Source: Zanthoxylum bungeanum (lineage: Eukaryota > Streptophyta > Magnoliopsida > Sapindales > Rutaceae). From it: a stretch of DNA of 64,000 bases. Made by a program: the position numbers and the translations under genes. Every line of letters starts with the position of its first letter. Within the stretch, counting starts at the first letter, position 1. Of this stretch, positions 1 through 12,562 are shown piece after piece. Under the pieces are notes generated by a model that was not told where the DNA came from, did no database searches, and saw only the letters and a program-made list of their open reading frames with translations. Location of the stretch: NCBI GenBank assembly GCA_019454045.1, contig SKCR01015052.1, forward strand, positions 1 to 64,000, given 5' to 3'.

Positions 1-1560
1 TAATCTTATTGAGGAAAATGAACCGGCTACGTATGAGGAAGCGATATAGAATATTGATTCCGCTTTATGGCAAGAAGCCATGAAGTCCGAGATGGATTCC
101 ATGTATGCCAACCAAGTTTAGACACTGGTTGATGCACCAGAAGGCGTAAAGCCTATTGGATGCAGATGGATCTTCTAGAAGAAGACCGACATGGATGGCA
201 ACGTGCAAACGTACAAAGCTAGACATGTAGCAAGGGGTATCGTCAACAATATGGTATTGATTATGACGAAACTTTCTCACCCGTTGCCATGATTAAATCC
301 ATTCGTATAATGCTTGCAATAGCTGCATATTTCGATTACGAGATATGGCAGATGGATTTAAAACCGCTTTCCTTAACGGAAACCTTTTGGAGGATGTTTA
401 TATGCAAGCCTGACGGTTTTATCGTACCTAGACTTTCAAACAAGGTTTGTAAGTTAAATCGATCCATTTATGGATTGAAGCAAACATCACGGTCTTGGAA
501 TCAGCGTTTTGATGAGATCATAAAAGAATATGATTTCATGCAAAACGCAGATGACCCTGTGTATACAAGAAGGCTAGTGGGAGAGCACTGACTTTTATTG
601 TCCTTTATGTCGACGATGTATTGCTTATAGGCAATGAAATTCCCATGCTAACGTCGGTGAAAGCTTGGCTTTCATTAAAATTCTCCATGAAAGATCTGGG
701 AGAAGCAGCCTTTATTCTGGGAATAAAGATCTACCGGGATAGATCTAGAAAGCTCTGCTTGGACTCTCCCAGAGTACATATATTGACAAAGTGTTGAAGC
801 GATTCAACATGGATCAATCCAAGAGGGGATTGATGCCAATGTCACGTGGTACCCTTCTGTCTAAAGACATGTGTCCTAAGACTCAAGAAGAGAGAGATAC
901 CATGAGTCGGATACCGTTCGCCTCGGCAGTCGATCGATCATGTATGCCATGATATGTACGCGATCTGATGTGTCATATGCTTTGAGCATGTGCAGTCGCT
1001 ATCAGGCCGATCCAGGTGAAGGTCACTGGATGACAGTTAAGAATATCCTTAAGTATCTTAGACGAACTAAGGATGCTTTCTTAATTTATGGAGGTGGAGA
1101 ACTTGAGGTATCTGGGTACACCGATGTAAGTTTCCAAATCGACAAGGACGACTTCAAGTCGCAATCGGGGTACATTTTTTGTTTGAATAACGGAGCAGTG
1201 AGCTGGAAATCTTCCAAGCAAGATACTGTTGCCGATTCACAACAGAAGCGAAGTATATCGCTGCGTCGGAAGCAGCAAAGGAGGCAGTTTGGATCCGAAA
1301 ATTCCTAATCGGATTAGGAGTAGTTCCGTTAGTAGCTGAGCCCGTTCCATTGTATTGTGACAATAACGGGGCTATAGCACAAGCTAAGGAGCCAAGGTCT
1401 CATCAACGATCCACATGTTCTTCGGCATTACCATCTGATTCGGGAGATTATACATCGTGGCGATGTAAAGGTCGAGAAGGTCGCATCGGATGACAACATT
1501 GCAGATCCGCTGACGAAGGCTGTTCTGCAGCATGTGTTTGAACGACATATACATAGTTCA
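1..1560 (+). pseudogene. Copia pol remnant: reverse transcriptase and RNase H (A1)
   Basis: The three plus frames together encode the C-terminal half of a Copia polyprotein, which copies element RNA into DNA inside the virus-like particle. Recognisable pieces are the RT entry region (EAMKSEMDSMYANQV near 76-120), RSIYGLKQ near 461, an intact catalytic YVDD at 606-617 and the RNase H start (GYTDVSFQ near 1114). Stops and frameshifts near 59, 120, 178, 230, 590 and 750 separate them. RNase H runs in one frame from 940 to 1308 but shifts before its catalytic Glu region. It is a dead copy. Confidence 0.85.
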
Positions 1561-1589
1561 GGTATTAGATGCTTGAGTGACTGGCTATA

Positions 1590-1604
1590 GGCCAAGTGGG
1601 AGAT
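1590..1604 (+). promoter_or_regulatory. Polypurine tract of A1
   Basis: GGCCAAGTGGGAGAT lies immediately before the LTR TGTT. This is the plus-strand DNA priming site. Similar tracts precede the LTRs of A3, B and C. Confidence 0.8.
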
Positions 1605-3522
1605 TGTTAGACATTATGACCCATAGCGTCACTGTTTTGTAAATGATATTGTATTATTGTACAAAATTAACAATGTGATAATGAAATTGCCTTTTGCCGT
1701 TTTGTAATTTATTTACTTTGATGTATAAATGGCGAAAGTCCATATGATTAGTTCCGTATTGAGATGATATGAGACAATATCAATATAAAGGTTTAATCAT
1801 TAAATATCCCTAGTCGGAGTATTATCGAGATCGGACATCGATAATGCGGAATAGACTAGTATTGCACTTGTGAGCGTTGTGAGGGCACAACGGAAAAGTT
1901 CTCATAAATTTAAGTATAGGATACTTATGCAAGTGCGATAGGAGGTTGTGTTTTACCGATGGTACAGAAAACAGCTTCGCTCTGGATAGACCCCGCGGAA
2001 TCCCATTGGTAGTATGTCTGCGTGTCTATGGGAGGCCGCATCAGGGTAGGTGTATATGGTCTTAACCTGAGACTTGCATCGCTAGTGCTTGCGACAATCG
2101 GTAAACTTTGGTTTTGGTGGTTCGGGGCTTTAACCTGTTCTGTGTACACCTCTTCTGGTTTATCGAGAATCGTAGTGTACTGGGTGTGATGTCAAGATGG
2201 AAGTATCACTTCAGACATATGGAGATGATGATCGCACATGATACAGAACTAGTACTCTATAAAAAGGTTGCAACCGTCGGGACAATATGACCAGGTCAGG
2301 ATTGTCCGATTTAAAGAGAGTTTTGTTTGATGTTCGATATATGTTTCGTACGGGACAGACACATTTCCAGCCCCAGGCCTAACATGTGATCGTCCGATAC
2401 TGGATCGATGTACGCAATACTACGGTATGCTACGCTTGATAAAGATCTAATATTCCAAAAAATATTTCTGGAGAATTGGGTAGGCATGACGCTTTGCTAG
2501 AAGCCAACCTTGTCTTGTAAATCGGTAAAAACGTAGTACGAGGTACGTACGTGTTCGGATTATCCGACGACCGTATTTACTACCAACATATCCGGAGATC
2601 TCTTGGGTCGCTTCCTGAAGATTCACCTATGATATTTGATTCGAACTTTATTAATCTTGAATTAATTACGGAGAAACTTTATCTTGGATAAAATGCCTAA
2701 TTTAGAGAGAGAACTATTATTTGGAATTAATCGATAAAATAATATATTCGATATATTAAACGAATTAGATTGCGACGCGGAATTAAAATCGGATTTTAAT
2801 TCGGGCAAACAAATTAATTTAGAATTAATTCGTTAGCGACGTGAATAGTGATTTCGCTAGGCATAATTATTTAATTTACGTCGCGACGGAAATTCATTAA
2901 TTCAGAATTAGCGAAAACGAGCCCGGAAGTGTTTGCGGACACATTCGTATTTTGAAACGAATGGGGCCCGCAAGTCACATCGCGAAGTCACATCACTTAA
3001 CATGACTAGTTGATAGATGTCACAAGTCACCTTTATTGAGTGACACATTGTCACTATTCATGAAAGAAGTTGGTGAGGCCATTTAATGGCTTTTTGGAGG
3101 GAAAATGTCTTTGACTTTTTGGAAAGGTATTTACCAAATATTTGGTAATTATTTTCATAACTTGTTTTTAGAAAACAAAGTGAAAAACAAAAGCTTCTCT
3201 CCCTCTCTCTCTTGCTCACGCCGTGAGATTCCAAAGGCAAGAAAGAATTGATTTTTCTTTTACTCCTTTTGCTAGCACATTGAAAGATCAAATGAGGTGA
3301 TAGGGAAACAACCTTGGAGCTTGGAATACAAAGAAAGCTTGGAGCTTCTTCTTCACTTCCACCTTGGCCGAAAGTTTGCACCTTGGGGACTCAAAGATTT
3401 TCTTCATCACTTTTCATCACAAGCTTTGTAAGTATGATTCCGCCATGCTTCAAGTTTTACATATATAAATCATGTGTTTCATTTGCTTATACTTTCTTTG
3501 GGACTAATATTAGAAACCAACA
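1605..3522 (+). repeat. 3' LTR of A1 (family A, 1918 bp)
   Basis: It starts TGTTAGACATTATGACCC and ends AAACCAACA, giving the canonical TG...CA ends. The sequence matches, with divergence, the LTRs at 29696, 37579, 42614 (inverted), 51305 (inverted) and 56407 (inverted). The middle (about 2650-2915) holds the family's string of short palindromes, although several stems are mutated here. The last third has TGACG/CGTCA-like motifs and a CT-rich tract near 3195. Confidence 0.85.
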
Positions 3523-5532
3523 ATACTTACATTGATCGGTTGAGACGAAACGATGAACAAAAACTTCAAAAATGCTCACTGGTTTAGGCGCCCACTGCAG
3601 CAGATTTTTGTCCAAGAATTTCAGTTTTGAGCTGAGATTTGAGCCTCGAATTTACGTCAAACGATTCCCGGCTCGTGGGTGAGTTTCCCTAACACCTTCG
3701 TATACCTCTTAGGAGTGTGCTAGCACTTTGATTTTGCCACAAAACCCTCAAAAATGAACCATCATTTTCGGCCAAGCTTGGGCAGTTTTCTGCCTTGGGC
3801 GTGACTTGTAGAGAGGGAAGAGAGATGGAGAAAATGAATTAGGTTAAGGGAAAATGTGTCCAACACTTCACTTATATATTTTCAAAAAATACCAAAGCAT
3901 TTACCATTTATTTTATGCTTTTAAAAAACAATAAAACAAATGCAAATCTTTATTTAATTCTTTTACCCTTGGTAAAAGGTGAAAAGGAAAAGCATTTCAC
4001 TTTTCCAAAAATCCAAAATCTTTTCCCTCAAAATTTCCCTCCAAATCTTAAAGGTCAAAGTCAAAGAGTCAAAGTTACTTTTCCAAAAAGTGATTTGACT
4101 TTTATGACTTGCGATGTGATTTGCAATGCGACTTACGGCACGTGATTCAAAATCAGCGTAACTTCGCAAACACATTCCGAGCTCGGTCTCGATAATTCTA
4201 AATTAACGATTTTCTCGATGCCTCGTTAATAAATCCAATTTACTAATCACGTCGATCGAGAAATAATTCTAAATTAATTCAAGTGCCCGAATTAAAATCT
4301 AATTTTAATTCCTAATCGAAATCTAATTTCGTTTAATATATCGAATATATTATTTATCGATTAATTCCAAATTAATCGTTCTCTCTCTCTTTAAATTAAT
4401 ATTTTATCCTAGATAAAATATCTCCGCAATTAATCCCAGATTAATTTTCTCTCTCTTCAAATTAATCCCAGATTAATATATAATGCGAGTCATACGTCAT
4501 CGGTGTATCATTGGGAAGCGACCCATGAGATCTCCGGATATGTTGGCAGTAAATTCGGTCATCGGACTATCCGAACACGTAAGTACAAAGTATTACGTTT
4601 ATCAATTTACAAGTCAAGGTTGGCCTCTAGCAAAGCGCCATGCCTACCCAATTCTCCGGAAATATCCTTACAGGAATATGTGATCTATATCAGGCGTAGT
4701 ATACCTAATATTGCGTATTTCGATCCAGTATCGGATGATCACGTGCTAGGCCTGGGGCTGGATATGTATCTGCCCCGTACGAAGGACATGTCGGATGTCT
4801 GGTAACTAGTCTCTATAATCGGATATACACGACCGAGTCATAATATCCTGATAGCCGCGCAGCATATAAGAGCACTAATACCGTATCCTACGTGACCATC
4901 ATCTCCATATGACTGGAGTGACACTTCCGTCTTGACATCACACTCAATACACTACGATTCTCAATATACCCAGCATCGGCGTACACAGAACCTGTTAAAG
5001 CCCTGGACGACCTCAACTAAAGTATATTGATTGTCGCAAGTATTAGCGGTGCAAGTCTCAGGTTAAGACCAAATACACCTACCCTGATTACAGACTCCCA
5101 CAGACACAAAGTCATACTACCAATGGGATTCTGTGGTGGTCTAATCCAGAGCGAAGCTGTTTCCCGTACCATCGGTGAAACACAACCTCCTATTACACTT
5201 GCCTGAGTATCCTATACCCAGATATATGAGAACTATGCCGTTATGTCTCACATAACACGCACAAGTGTAATACTAGTCTTTTACGCATCTATCGATGTCC
5301 AATCTCGACAATGCTTTGACTAGGGATGTTTAATGATTTATCCTTCGTTGATTGATACTGTCTCATATCATTCTCAATCTAGGAACAAATCATAAGGACC
5401 TCCTATCATTTATATATCTAAGGTGATCTAATCACAAATGATAAGAGTGTAATCTCCTATTACACAGTTAATTTGTACAACAACACTATGATCTGTACAA
5501 ATAGTGACGCTATGGGTCATAATTGTCCAACA
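3523..5532 (-). repeat. Family-A LTR, inverted, lacking one end
   Basis: Read on the minus strand it begins TGTTGGACAATTATGACCC at 5532 and runs to 3523, where it meets the end of A1. About 100 bp of the expected far end, as seen at 51305-51410, is missing. It carries the subtype insert near 3590-3690 that it shares with the solo LTR at 51305. Its 5532 end interrupts the integrase of Copia D. The simplest reading is that A1 jumped into this LTR near its end and the remainder lies off-window. Confidence 0.8.
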
Positions 5533-5739
5533 CATCGGTCCGTAATCGTCCGAATGTATTAGCTCAAGTGGTTGACTGGCTCTTAAACCTTTTCTAGTAA
5601 AAGGTCTCTTGGTCATTTTTCCTTCTAAACAGGATTCACAAACTGGTAGAGTCCCGAGCTTTAACTGGTTTAAGGCTCCGTTCTTTATCAATCTATTTAT
5701 CCGGTCAAGGTTGATGTGACCAAGTCTAAGATGCCATAG
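5533..5739 (-). pseudogene. Copia D GAG-pre-integrase and integrase start
   Basis: The minus strand encodes the pre-integrase zinc region: LWHLRLGHINLDRI with its two His, then CESCLEGKM with the Cys pair, then ELIHSDDYGPM, where the first catalytic Asp of integrase lies. A frameshift just after 5740 separates it from the protease frame. The frame ends where the family-A LTR begins at 5532, so the integrase core, RT and RNase H are missing from the window. The 5 bp next to the insertion are CATCG on the plus strand. Confidence 0.8.
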
Positions 5740-6654
5740 TTATGTGTCATTGTGAGAAATCTTTGGCCGTTTAGTTTTAGGTTTCTCAACCTTAAACATT
5801 TCAGCGTTTAGCAGTGCCCTATGTGTTAATGGTCTTAACACATACAATTTATTTTCTGAGTAACCTGTGCATATAGTTAATCCATTTCTACCAATAATAA
5901 CCAAATTTCTATTAAAAGAAACTGAATAACCATTATCCAAGAGTTTAGAAACAGAAATCAAATTCCTGCGAAAACCATGAACGAATAATACATTGTTTAA
6001 ATCTAAATAACTATTATTAATAAAATTTAAACTAGAGACTCCCACTGCTCTTGCTAAAACGACATCCCCTGTCCCGACCCTCATGGTGTAGTCACCTTCA
6101 GCAAGGTCCCTCCATGAATCAAGTAGCTGCAAAGAGGAACAAACATGGTTAGTGGCTCCAGAATCAACAATCCAAGCGGATTTATCATCCTCTACTAATA
6201 GAGATTCAATAACGAGTAAATCATATTTACCTGTTTCCTTTTTCTCCTTCAGCTCAGCAAGGTACTTAGGACAGTTCCTTTTCCAATGCCCATTCTTGTT
6301 ACAGTGGAAATATTTTCCTTTAGGCTTGGCATCCTTGGAGCCTTTCTTGTTCTTCTTCTTCATGGGCTTTCCTTTAGCATTCCCAGTGTTTTTCTTCTTC
6401 ATCTTTACAGATTTAGAAGACTCGGCAATATTTTCTTCTGCACTGGACTTACGAGGATCCACAAGCATGGACTCGTAATGGGTGAGCTCATTAAGCAGTT
6501 GGGTTAAAGTAAAAGTCAACTTGTTCATAACATAGTTGCTTTTAAACTGAAGGAAACTCTTCGGAAGATTTTCCATAATCATGGTCACCTGGCTATGCTC
6601 GTCAATACGAGCTCCATGGGTTTCAGCAGTGTTGAGATAGGTCATCATCCTCAA
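5740..6654 (-). pseudogene. Copia D gag C-terminal half plus protease
   Basis: An open frame of 304 codons covers the C-terminal part of the capsid-forming Gag, a basic Lys-rich stretch, a CCHC zinc knuckle (CNKNGHWKRNC, RNA binding and packaging) near residue 120, and an aspartic protease with the active site DSGATNH near residue 165. The protease cuts the polyprotein. The frame begins after an in-frame stop at about 6660, where upstream gag continues in the same sense, so the ATG at 6654 is internal and not the natural start. The frame then shifts before integrase. Confidence 0.85.
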
Positions 6655-7085
6655 GACATGCTCTCAGACTGATATCCCATCCTTCATCCTAGCAGTCATC
6701 GCTGAGACCATGGCCTCATGGTGTTGACGCTCCAAAGGCTGCCCAAACATGCTCTGCAATGACTCCATCATCTGAGATGCTAGAGCCATAGGTTCATGCT
6801 TTGCAGCAAGAACCTCAGACATCCATCCTAGCAAGTAGCAGCGAGCATTCTCATTTGCTGCGACTCATTTATGATAGGTATCGTGCACAGCTTGGCCAGC
6901 ATTTCTGGCCGGCTCAGGAGGACGTTCATCCGCAGGACAAACTTTAGGTCTTCACAGACCAGGATAGCGTTCATGTAACTTTTCCACTTAACATAGTTTT
7001 CTCCCGTTAATTTATCGTTGAGAGTATGGAAATAATTGGAGAAACCATAGCTGAAAAATAAAATAAACATGCATTTAACATTCAT
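6655..7085 (-). pseudogene. Copia D gag N-terminal half
   Basis: The minus frame shows SNYFHTLNDKLTGENYVKWK, the usual N-terminal Copia Gag segment (UBN2/retrotran_gag), then a shift near 6830 and further Gag up to a stop near 6660. A T-rich stretch ending TTTTATTTTTCAG lies just upstream (sense end at 7051). It looks like a 3' splice site, which would fit a spliced leader, but this is only an inference. The true start codon is uncertain. Confidence 0.7.
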
Positions 7086-8723
7086 TCATTGCATATTAAA
7101 ATCATCAAATAATTTTGGCATAAAATTAAACATGATGCATGAACCATGAATAATGAATTAGAAACCTAGAGAATTACTATGCCACTGAAATCTATCATCC
7201 CACAAGTAAATGTCGCTGTAGGGTAGGTCAAGTACTCGCATGATAGATCGAGACAATCTCAGTCAATTCAATATATGCTGGAATAACTCTTATTCCTATA
7301 TTAAACAACTACCATTTTATTTGATCAAGGAATTTTATTAACAGTTAATTATTCATTTGTGAATGTAACCCTCCGTTTTTGGATTCTTGGACTTAACGAG
7401 TAAAGTGCCGCCGTAGGGTAGGCCAGTTCACAAGATACATATAGGATCCCTATCCTCTCGGAACCCAAACCTGATATTGACCCAAAATAGACACCATCCG
7501 TAGGGGGACGAAAACAAAGCCGTCTCGAGGCGCCTTTTGAATCTCACGTTTTTGGACTAACAACGGAGATCGCGGGATATACTGTCGTATATCACTCTCC
7601 CACTCACTATTTTAAAATTAAGGTTTCTATCTATAAAATATATAATATTTTATTTTATCTAGTGTGGATAAATTTATGGGGCTAAATCATAATTTTTATT
7701 TACACTAGTTTGACATAAGTGACCTAATCAATTTTAATTTTTAAAATTGTATCACTAATATTTCATTAGACTCTACTAATAGTTTTACTCAATTAAAATA
7801 ATTTAATTAGAGTGTTATTAGTGAGCTATTATATTTTATCTCTTAAAATACTAGACACTAAAAGTTTAAAATTTATGGAATTCTAAAAGGTCAAAATTTT
7901 AATTAAACATTTTAATAAATCTTAGTGCGTTATAAAATCCAGTGGTACGTGGAATTGTATCCCGAGTGCAGACCATATTTCTGTCCACTCGGAATCGGCT
8001 ATGAAATTTATGTCTGGATTTCCATCCTATATACCAATGGAATTTATTATGCACCAATTAAGCAAATATGTTAGAATTCAAATTTTAAACCATAAATCCA
8101 ACTAATCTAATTAATTGATTTCCATGCATATCAAAAACTAATTTAAACATTTTAAATTGCATAAAATCATAATTTTATGTCTATAATGATAATGCATCTA
8201 TGACATGTTATGGCATGAAAAATGCATGAGTGGGCACCCTAAGCTATATGACATGTTATTCAAACAATTCGAAATAAACATACATACAACATAAAAAATA
8301 TTTTGCATTGACCGGGCTCTTATTTTTTCCCATACTAATCTAATTAGTACATAAGATTCACCAAGGCATCCCTTGGTCTTCAAATCCCGCTCCAAAGTGG
8401 TGTTGGCTCCTTTTGCGTATTCGGTGCTCCATATTACAAAAATTAAAATTTTACATTGAAAAATAAAATTACAACAAATGTAAAAAATGGCCTTATGGCC
8501 TTACATCCCAAAAACAAAACCAATTACAAAAATAAGAGTTGGAAAAATTTACGACCAATGCAAAATCCATTCATCACATGAAATAATAAAATCATTCATT
8601 TTATGAATATGACAATGTGCCCACTCATCTAAACATGCATATCATATTTATAACTTATATAAATATATTAAAAACAAAAACTTTAAATGAAAAAGAGAAG
8701 GGTTAAGAACACTTTTCAACCTC
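7086..8723 (-). other. 5' leader of Copia D
   Basis: This is 1.6 kb of non-coding, AT-rich sequence between the primer site and gag. It holds GTAGGGTAGG motifs (near 7217 and 7411, with a related GTAGGGGG near 7500) and a 101-bp block at 7941-8041 that recurs at 55653-55753. Inside that block, arms CCGAGTG and CACTCGG can pair. I see no credible gene in it. Confidence 0.65.
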
Positions 8724-8737
8724 GCTCTTGATGCCAA
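8724..8737 (-). promoter_or_regulatory. Primer binding site of D
   Basis: On the minus strand TTGGCATCAAGAGC sits directly after the LTR. It is a mutated form of the usual TGGTATCAGAGC site that pairs with the 3' end of initiator tRNA-Met. Confidence 0.7.
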
Positions 8738-11029
8738 TATTAGGAAATGCTTTCCTCTCGCAGCGGAAGCGATTAGACACACGAATCAGACTTGAAAATT
8801 TTTTCTCCTTTCCCTTTCCTTTGGCCGGATATAACCAGTGGGTATACTGAAATTTTTCTTCTGTTTCGGAAAAGATTTCAGCCCCGGAATACCCTCAAAA
8901 CAACCCCCAAACTGCAGTGAAAAACCGAACTGTTCTGGACCCGTTACACAACGGAACTGCACATAAATTAACCCCTAATTTGCGTGAACTACAAGGGTGT
9001 TTTAGATCTAATTTTTCCACTCAAAAACAGTCTCAACTCAGCCCCAAAATACCCCCAATGTGTTTCCCAAAAACCTAAATTAAAACAAAACAAAACAAGC
9101 CCCAAATCAAGCAACCAATGTGCGACAATGAGGTGATACAAAGCCTCATTACCATGACCTAAGAGAATGGAGGAAGAAGATGATTTGTTCTTCACCACAA
9201 ATTCTTCTGTGCTATGACTCGTAACTAACAGAAAGTAGTGTGGGCTACACTCACAAAACGAATCCCTAAACGATTTAGAGATATCAAACACACTTAATAT
9301 TTTTATTTTTCTTCTTCTTGTTCTTCAATGGAGTTTCTCAACTTTTGAGAGAATAGAGAAGAAGAAGAAGATGCCTAGGATTGCAAGAATGAGAGAGAGG
9401 CAAAAGAAAAATAAATCTCCTTTTTATACTGAGGGTTATTTCTTTTAAAAAACAAACAAATCTTTAGCCTCCACTTCTCTCAATTTTCGGAAATCACCTT
9501 GTATCAATAGGAAATTTGTAACATCAAATATATTACATAATTATCATCTTAACGACACTTTAAATATCCCATTTAAAGAGTTGTTAAATCTAATTTAAGA
9601 CTTGTGATTTCCAAAAACTCTTCCCCTTATTTTTGTATAAGAATCGGCCAAACAAGGAATATAATTTAAAAATTTTGTAACATCAAGTCTTTAATTCCAT
9701 AATTAAAAGATATGTTACAAAATCAAATAGTTACTACCTTTCATAAAGGTGTAACTTCCAAATTTAATTAAGGATTTCCAAAAACCAATTTTGAAATTCC
9801 AATAATGGCCTTATTAAATTATATCTAATATAATCTAATAATTATATATTTAATAATTATCATATAATTATTAAAATCATATATTAAACATCTAATATAT
9901 AGTTTTAAGTGTGACATAATTAATATTATTAATCATATTAAAAATATTTATTCTTTTGTAAGTATATAATTGGACTATCCAATTATACTAAATCCGCTAT
10001 AGTGTATCGAGCTAGCACGGGGACCAAATGGACCTATGGTTCCGAGCTCCAATGATCTCAAAATATTAATTAAGCTCTTAATTAAATATTCTGAATTATT
10101 AACTCCGGGTTATTCCACTAAAAACCCGAAGTTGCACTCTCGTTGCCGTAGATGATATATTAAGCCGAACCAAGTCGGTGTCCATCGATATAGTCATTAC
10201 ATACGAATTGACCACGAGTATCTCGTAATTAGAGCTGGGTCATAATGTCCGTTATACCCCTATAATTATTTTTACCTTAAGTACCATTGATTCTCCAATG
10301 AACGATTTATTCATAACTATTATGAATTTTAATCTTTCTATTCGTAATAGAGAGACTTGAGCGCTCAAATCGTTCAAGTACCGAATCAACCCTTAAGAAA
10401 GATACTCATCTACTTCTCGCAAGAAGGAGTGAACTCCATGTCTATGTAAAATGTTCCCAACTACAAAATAAACTGTGTCCCCAAAGTACGTAGCTATTGG
10501 TCGGGACTGCTACACCAACCTCACCTTTGTAAATCAAAGGACACAGCCTGCCATGCAGGAGTTTGTAATACACTCAGGATTAAGATCAATCCATATATGA
10601 CCATCTAGTAGATTGAAATGACTTTCTTAGCTTAACATATATTATAAGAATGTCATTTCCATCTGAGTCCAGTCTTATATGATATCATACAAGGTGCCTT
10701 CATTCTCATATCTCTACATGGACGATCCGGATCAAGATCGCCATACAAATATAGAATGGACCACAGCTATAGATAAAACACATACAAAGTACCCACTTTG
10801 TTTGCTCTCTATGGACTTTTTAAGACTACTAACTTCAGACTTAAATCCTCTTGTGTATGACACTTATACATTAAGTCTAAAGGTACATAAGTAATCTAGG
10901 GTATTTAAGATGATATATAATATGCGAAAATTAAACAAACAATTTGATAAATGAATAATGCATCGTTTTATTTCAAAAACACATAAAACCATTTACATCA
11001 CATGTAGTTCTAGGGCATACATTCCAACA
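8738..11029 (-). repeat. 5' LTR of Copia D (2292 bp)
   Basis: Sense begins TGTTGGAATGTATGCCCTAG at 11029 and ends CATTTCCTAATA at 8738, where the expected terminal CA has become TA. The start GTATGCCCTA is shared with LTR E, and blocks near 10000-10300 match the F LTR near 27560-27890. The first bases of this LTR follow the codons for DLVD in Copia E RT, which fixes the insertion point. The 5 bp beside it are CATCC. Confidence 0.8.
9421..9428 (-). promoter_or_regulatory. TATA box in LTR of D
   Basis: The minus strand reads CAGTATAAAAAGGAG, a good plant TATA box in the second half of the LTR. Transcription would start some 30 bp further along the minus strand. This is inferred from the motif only. 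Confidence 0.55.
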
Positions 11030-12080
11030 CATCCACCAAGTCCCAGACTTGATTCTCATTCATAGAGTCTATTTTGGATTTCATGGCCTCAAACCACTTG
11101 ACTGAATCAATGTCACACATTGCTTCGTCATAACTGGTGGGATCGCCATTATCAATGATTTGATCATGTTCCTCATCAATATGGAAACCATATCTTTCAG
11201 TCTCATATCTTTCCCTACCAGACCTTCTAAGTTCATAACCTTGTGGTTGTTCCGTCGCTGCCCTTTTGAGGGGCCTGAGGTTTAGTTCCATGTTAGTTTT
11301 TTCTTCTCGTACCTCATCAAGGTCAAGTCTACTCCCACTATATTTCTTGAGAAGGAATTCATTCTTTAGAAATTTAGCATTTCGTGGGACAAATATTATT
11401 TGTTCATTTGAGACATAGAACACATATGCTCTTGAGTTCAAGACATATCCTACAAACTTACATTTAACTACCCTATCATCCAATTTGTTAGTTTGTGTGA
11501 GCTTAACATATGTGTCACATCCCCAAACTCTTAGATAACTAAGTCTAGGACGTTTCCCAGACCATAACTCATATGGTGTTTGATTAACAGTCTTGGAAGA
11601 AACTTTGTTTAGTAGTAGTGTTGCAGTTTCTAATGCAAGACCCCAAAATGAAAGAGGTAGATCTGTGCATGGCATCATTGATCGAACCATATCTAATAAT
11701 GTCTGATTTCTCCTTTCGGAGATCCCATTATGCTGTGGAGTTCCCGGAGGAGTCCACTCGGAAACAATGTCATTTTCTCTCAAGTAATCTTGAAATTCAT
11801 CACTTAAGTATTCACCACCTCGGTCAGACCTTAGTGACTTAATACTTTTATTAAGCTGGTTTTCTATTTCAGCTTTGAAGTCTTTGAATTTCTCAAAGGC
11901 TTCAGATTTGTACCGCATAAGGTACACATACCCATATCGCGAGTAATCATCGATAAAGGTATTGAAGTAGGAAAATCCACCTCTAGCGGTGACTGATATT
12001 GGTCCGCGTACATCACAATGTATGAGTTCTAATGTCTCCGCTACACGCTGTCCCTTACCTTTGAAGGGTAATTTGGTCAT
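11030..12080 (-). pseudogene. Copia E integrase and RT N-terminus (open, cut at RT)
   Basis: A single open frame of about 350 codons holds a nearly complete Copia integrase, which inserts the cDNA into chromosomes. HCDVRGP carries the first catalytic Asp, LRSDRGGEY the second, and HNGISERRN the Glu, exactly 35 residues after the second Asp (DD35E). Then come the C-terminal region (RVWGCDTYV) and the RT lead-in (WFEAMKSKIDSMNENQVWDLVD). The last few codons belong to LTR D, so RT and RNase H are absent. The first ATG is internal; sense coding continues upstream. Confidence 0.88.
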
Positions 12081-12562
12081 TTTATCAAGTAAACAAGACT
12101 CACAAGTTCCATAAGGTTCTTATTTGAATGGTCTGAAATACCCATCCTTATGTAGCTTAGTTAATCTTGTTTCATTGATATGACTTAAGCGACTGTGCCA
12201 TAGAAGTGACTCATTGAGATTATTCGAGTAACATTGTATATATTAGAGGTTGAACATTCTTTATTAGTTTGTAAGACATAGATACCATTATTTAAAATAC
12301 CATCTCCATATTTTATTTCATTGAAATAAATAGAACATTCATTACAACTTATTAGGCATGAAAACCCTTTATTACGTAAAGAATAAATTGAAATGATGTT
12401 CTTTACTAGAGAATGTACATAAACACAATCTTCTAAGTCTAAAACTTAACCATTCGGCAAAACTAATGAATAAGTCCCTACGCAAAATACAGCCAGTTTT
12501 GCTCCATTAACCATACTTAAGTCAACCTCCCCATGACGAAGTCTCTTACTATTTCTCAGGCC
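12081..12562 (-). pseudogene. Copia E protease/pre-integrase remnant
   Basis: Fragments in shifted frames cover the rest of the aspartic protease (VLPNG, VKNIISI) and the pre-integrase domain. Stops interrupt it near 12450, 12240 and 12120. It joins the protease start (VFDTSCGTHLC in place of the usual DSG-type site) to the integrase frame. Confidence 0.7.

Larger units (their letters stand above)
1..3522 (+). mobile_element. Copia element A1 (family A), 3' part
   Basis: This is the right-hand part of a Ty1/Copia retrotransposon whose 5' LTR, gag and integrase lie left of the window. It shows degenerate reverse transcriptase and RNase H, a polypurine tract and a complete 3' LTR. The protein remnants resemble those of element C more closely than those of A3 and B, so A1 belongs to the subfamily with LTRs of about 1.92 kb. 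It abuts an oppositely oriented family-A LTR and probably inserted into it. Confidence 0.85.
5533..11029 (-). mobile_element. Copia element D, 5' half
   Basis: This minus-strand Tork-like Copia element has, in sense order, a 5' LTR (11029-8738), primer site, long leader, gag, protease and the start of integrase. It is cut at 5533 by a family-A LTR. Its right edge interrupts the reverse transcriptase of Copia E. The LTR is homologous to that of Copia F, so D and F belong to one family. Confidence 0.8.

Noticed and set aside
4483..4805. Open frames of 66-100 codons in the inverted LTR
   Set aside because: They lie wholly in LTR sequence, use alternative frames of conserved LTR text, and resemble no protein I know.
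8724..8737. tRNA genes at tRNA-like sequences here and at 14736, 23941 and 31737
   Set aside because: Only 13-18 bases match tRNA 3' ends. They are primer sites, and no cloverleaf or promoter boxes follow.
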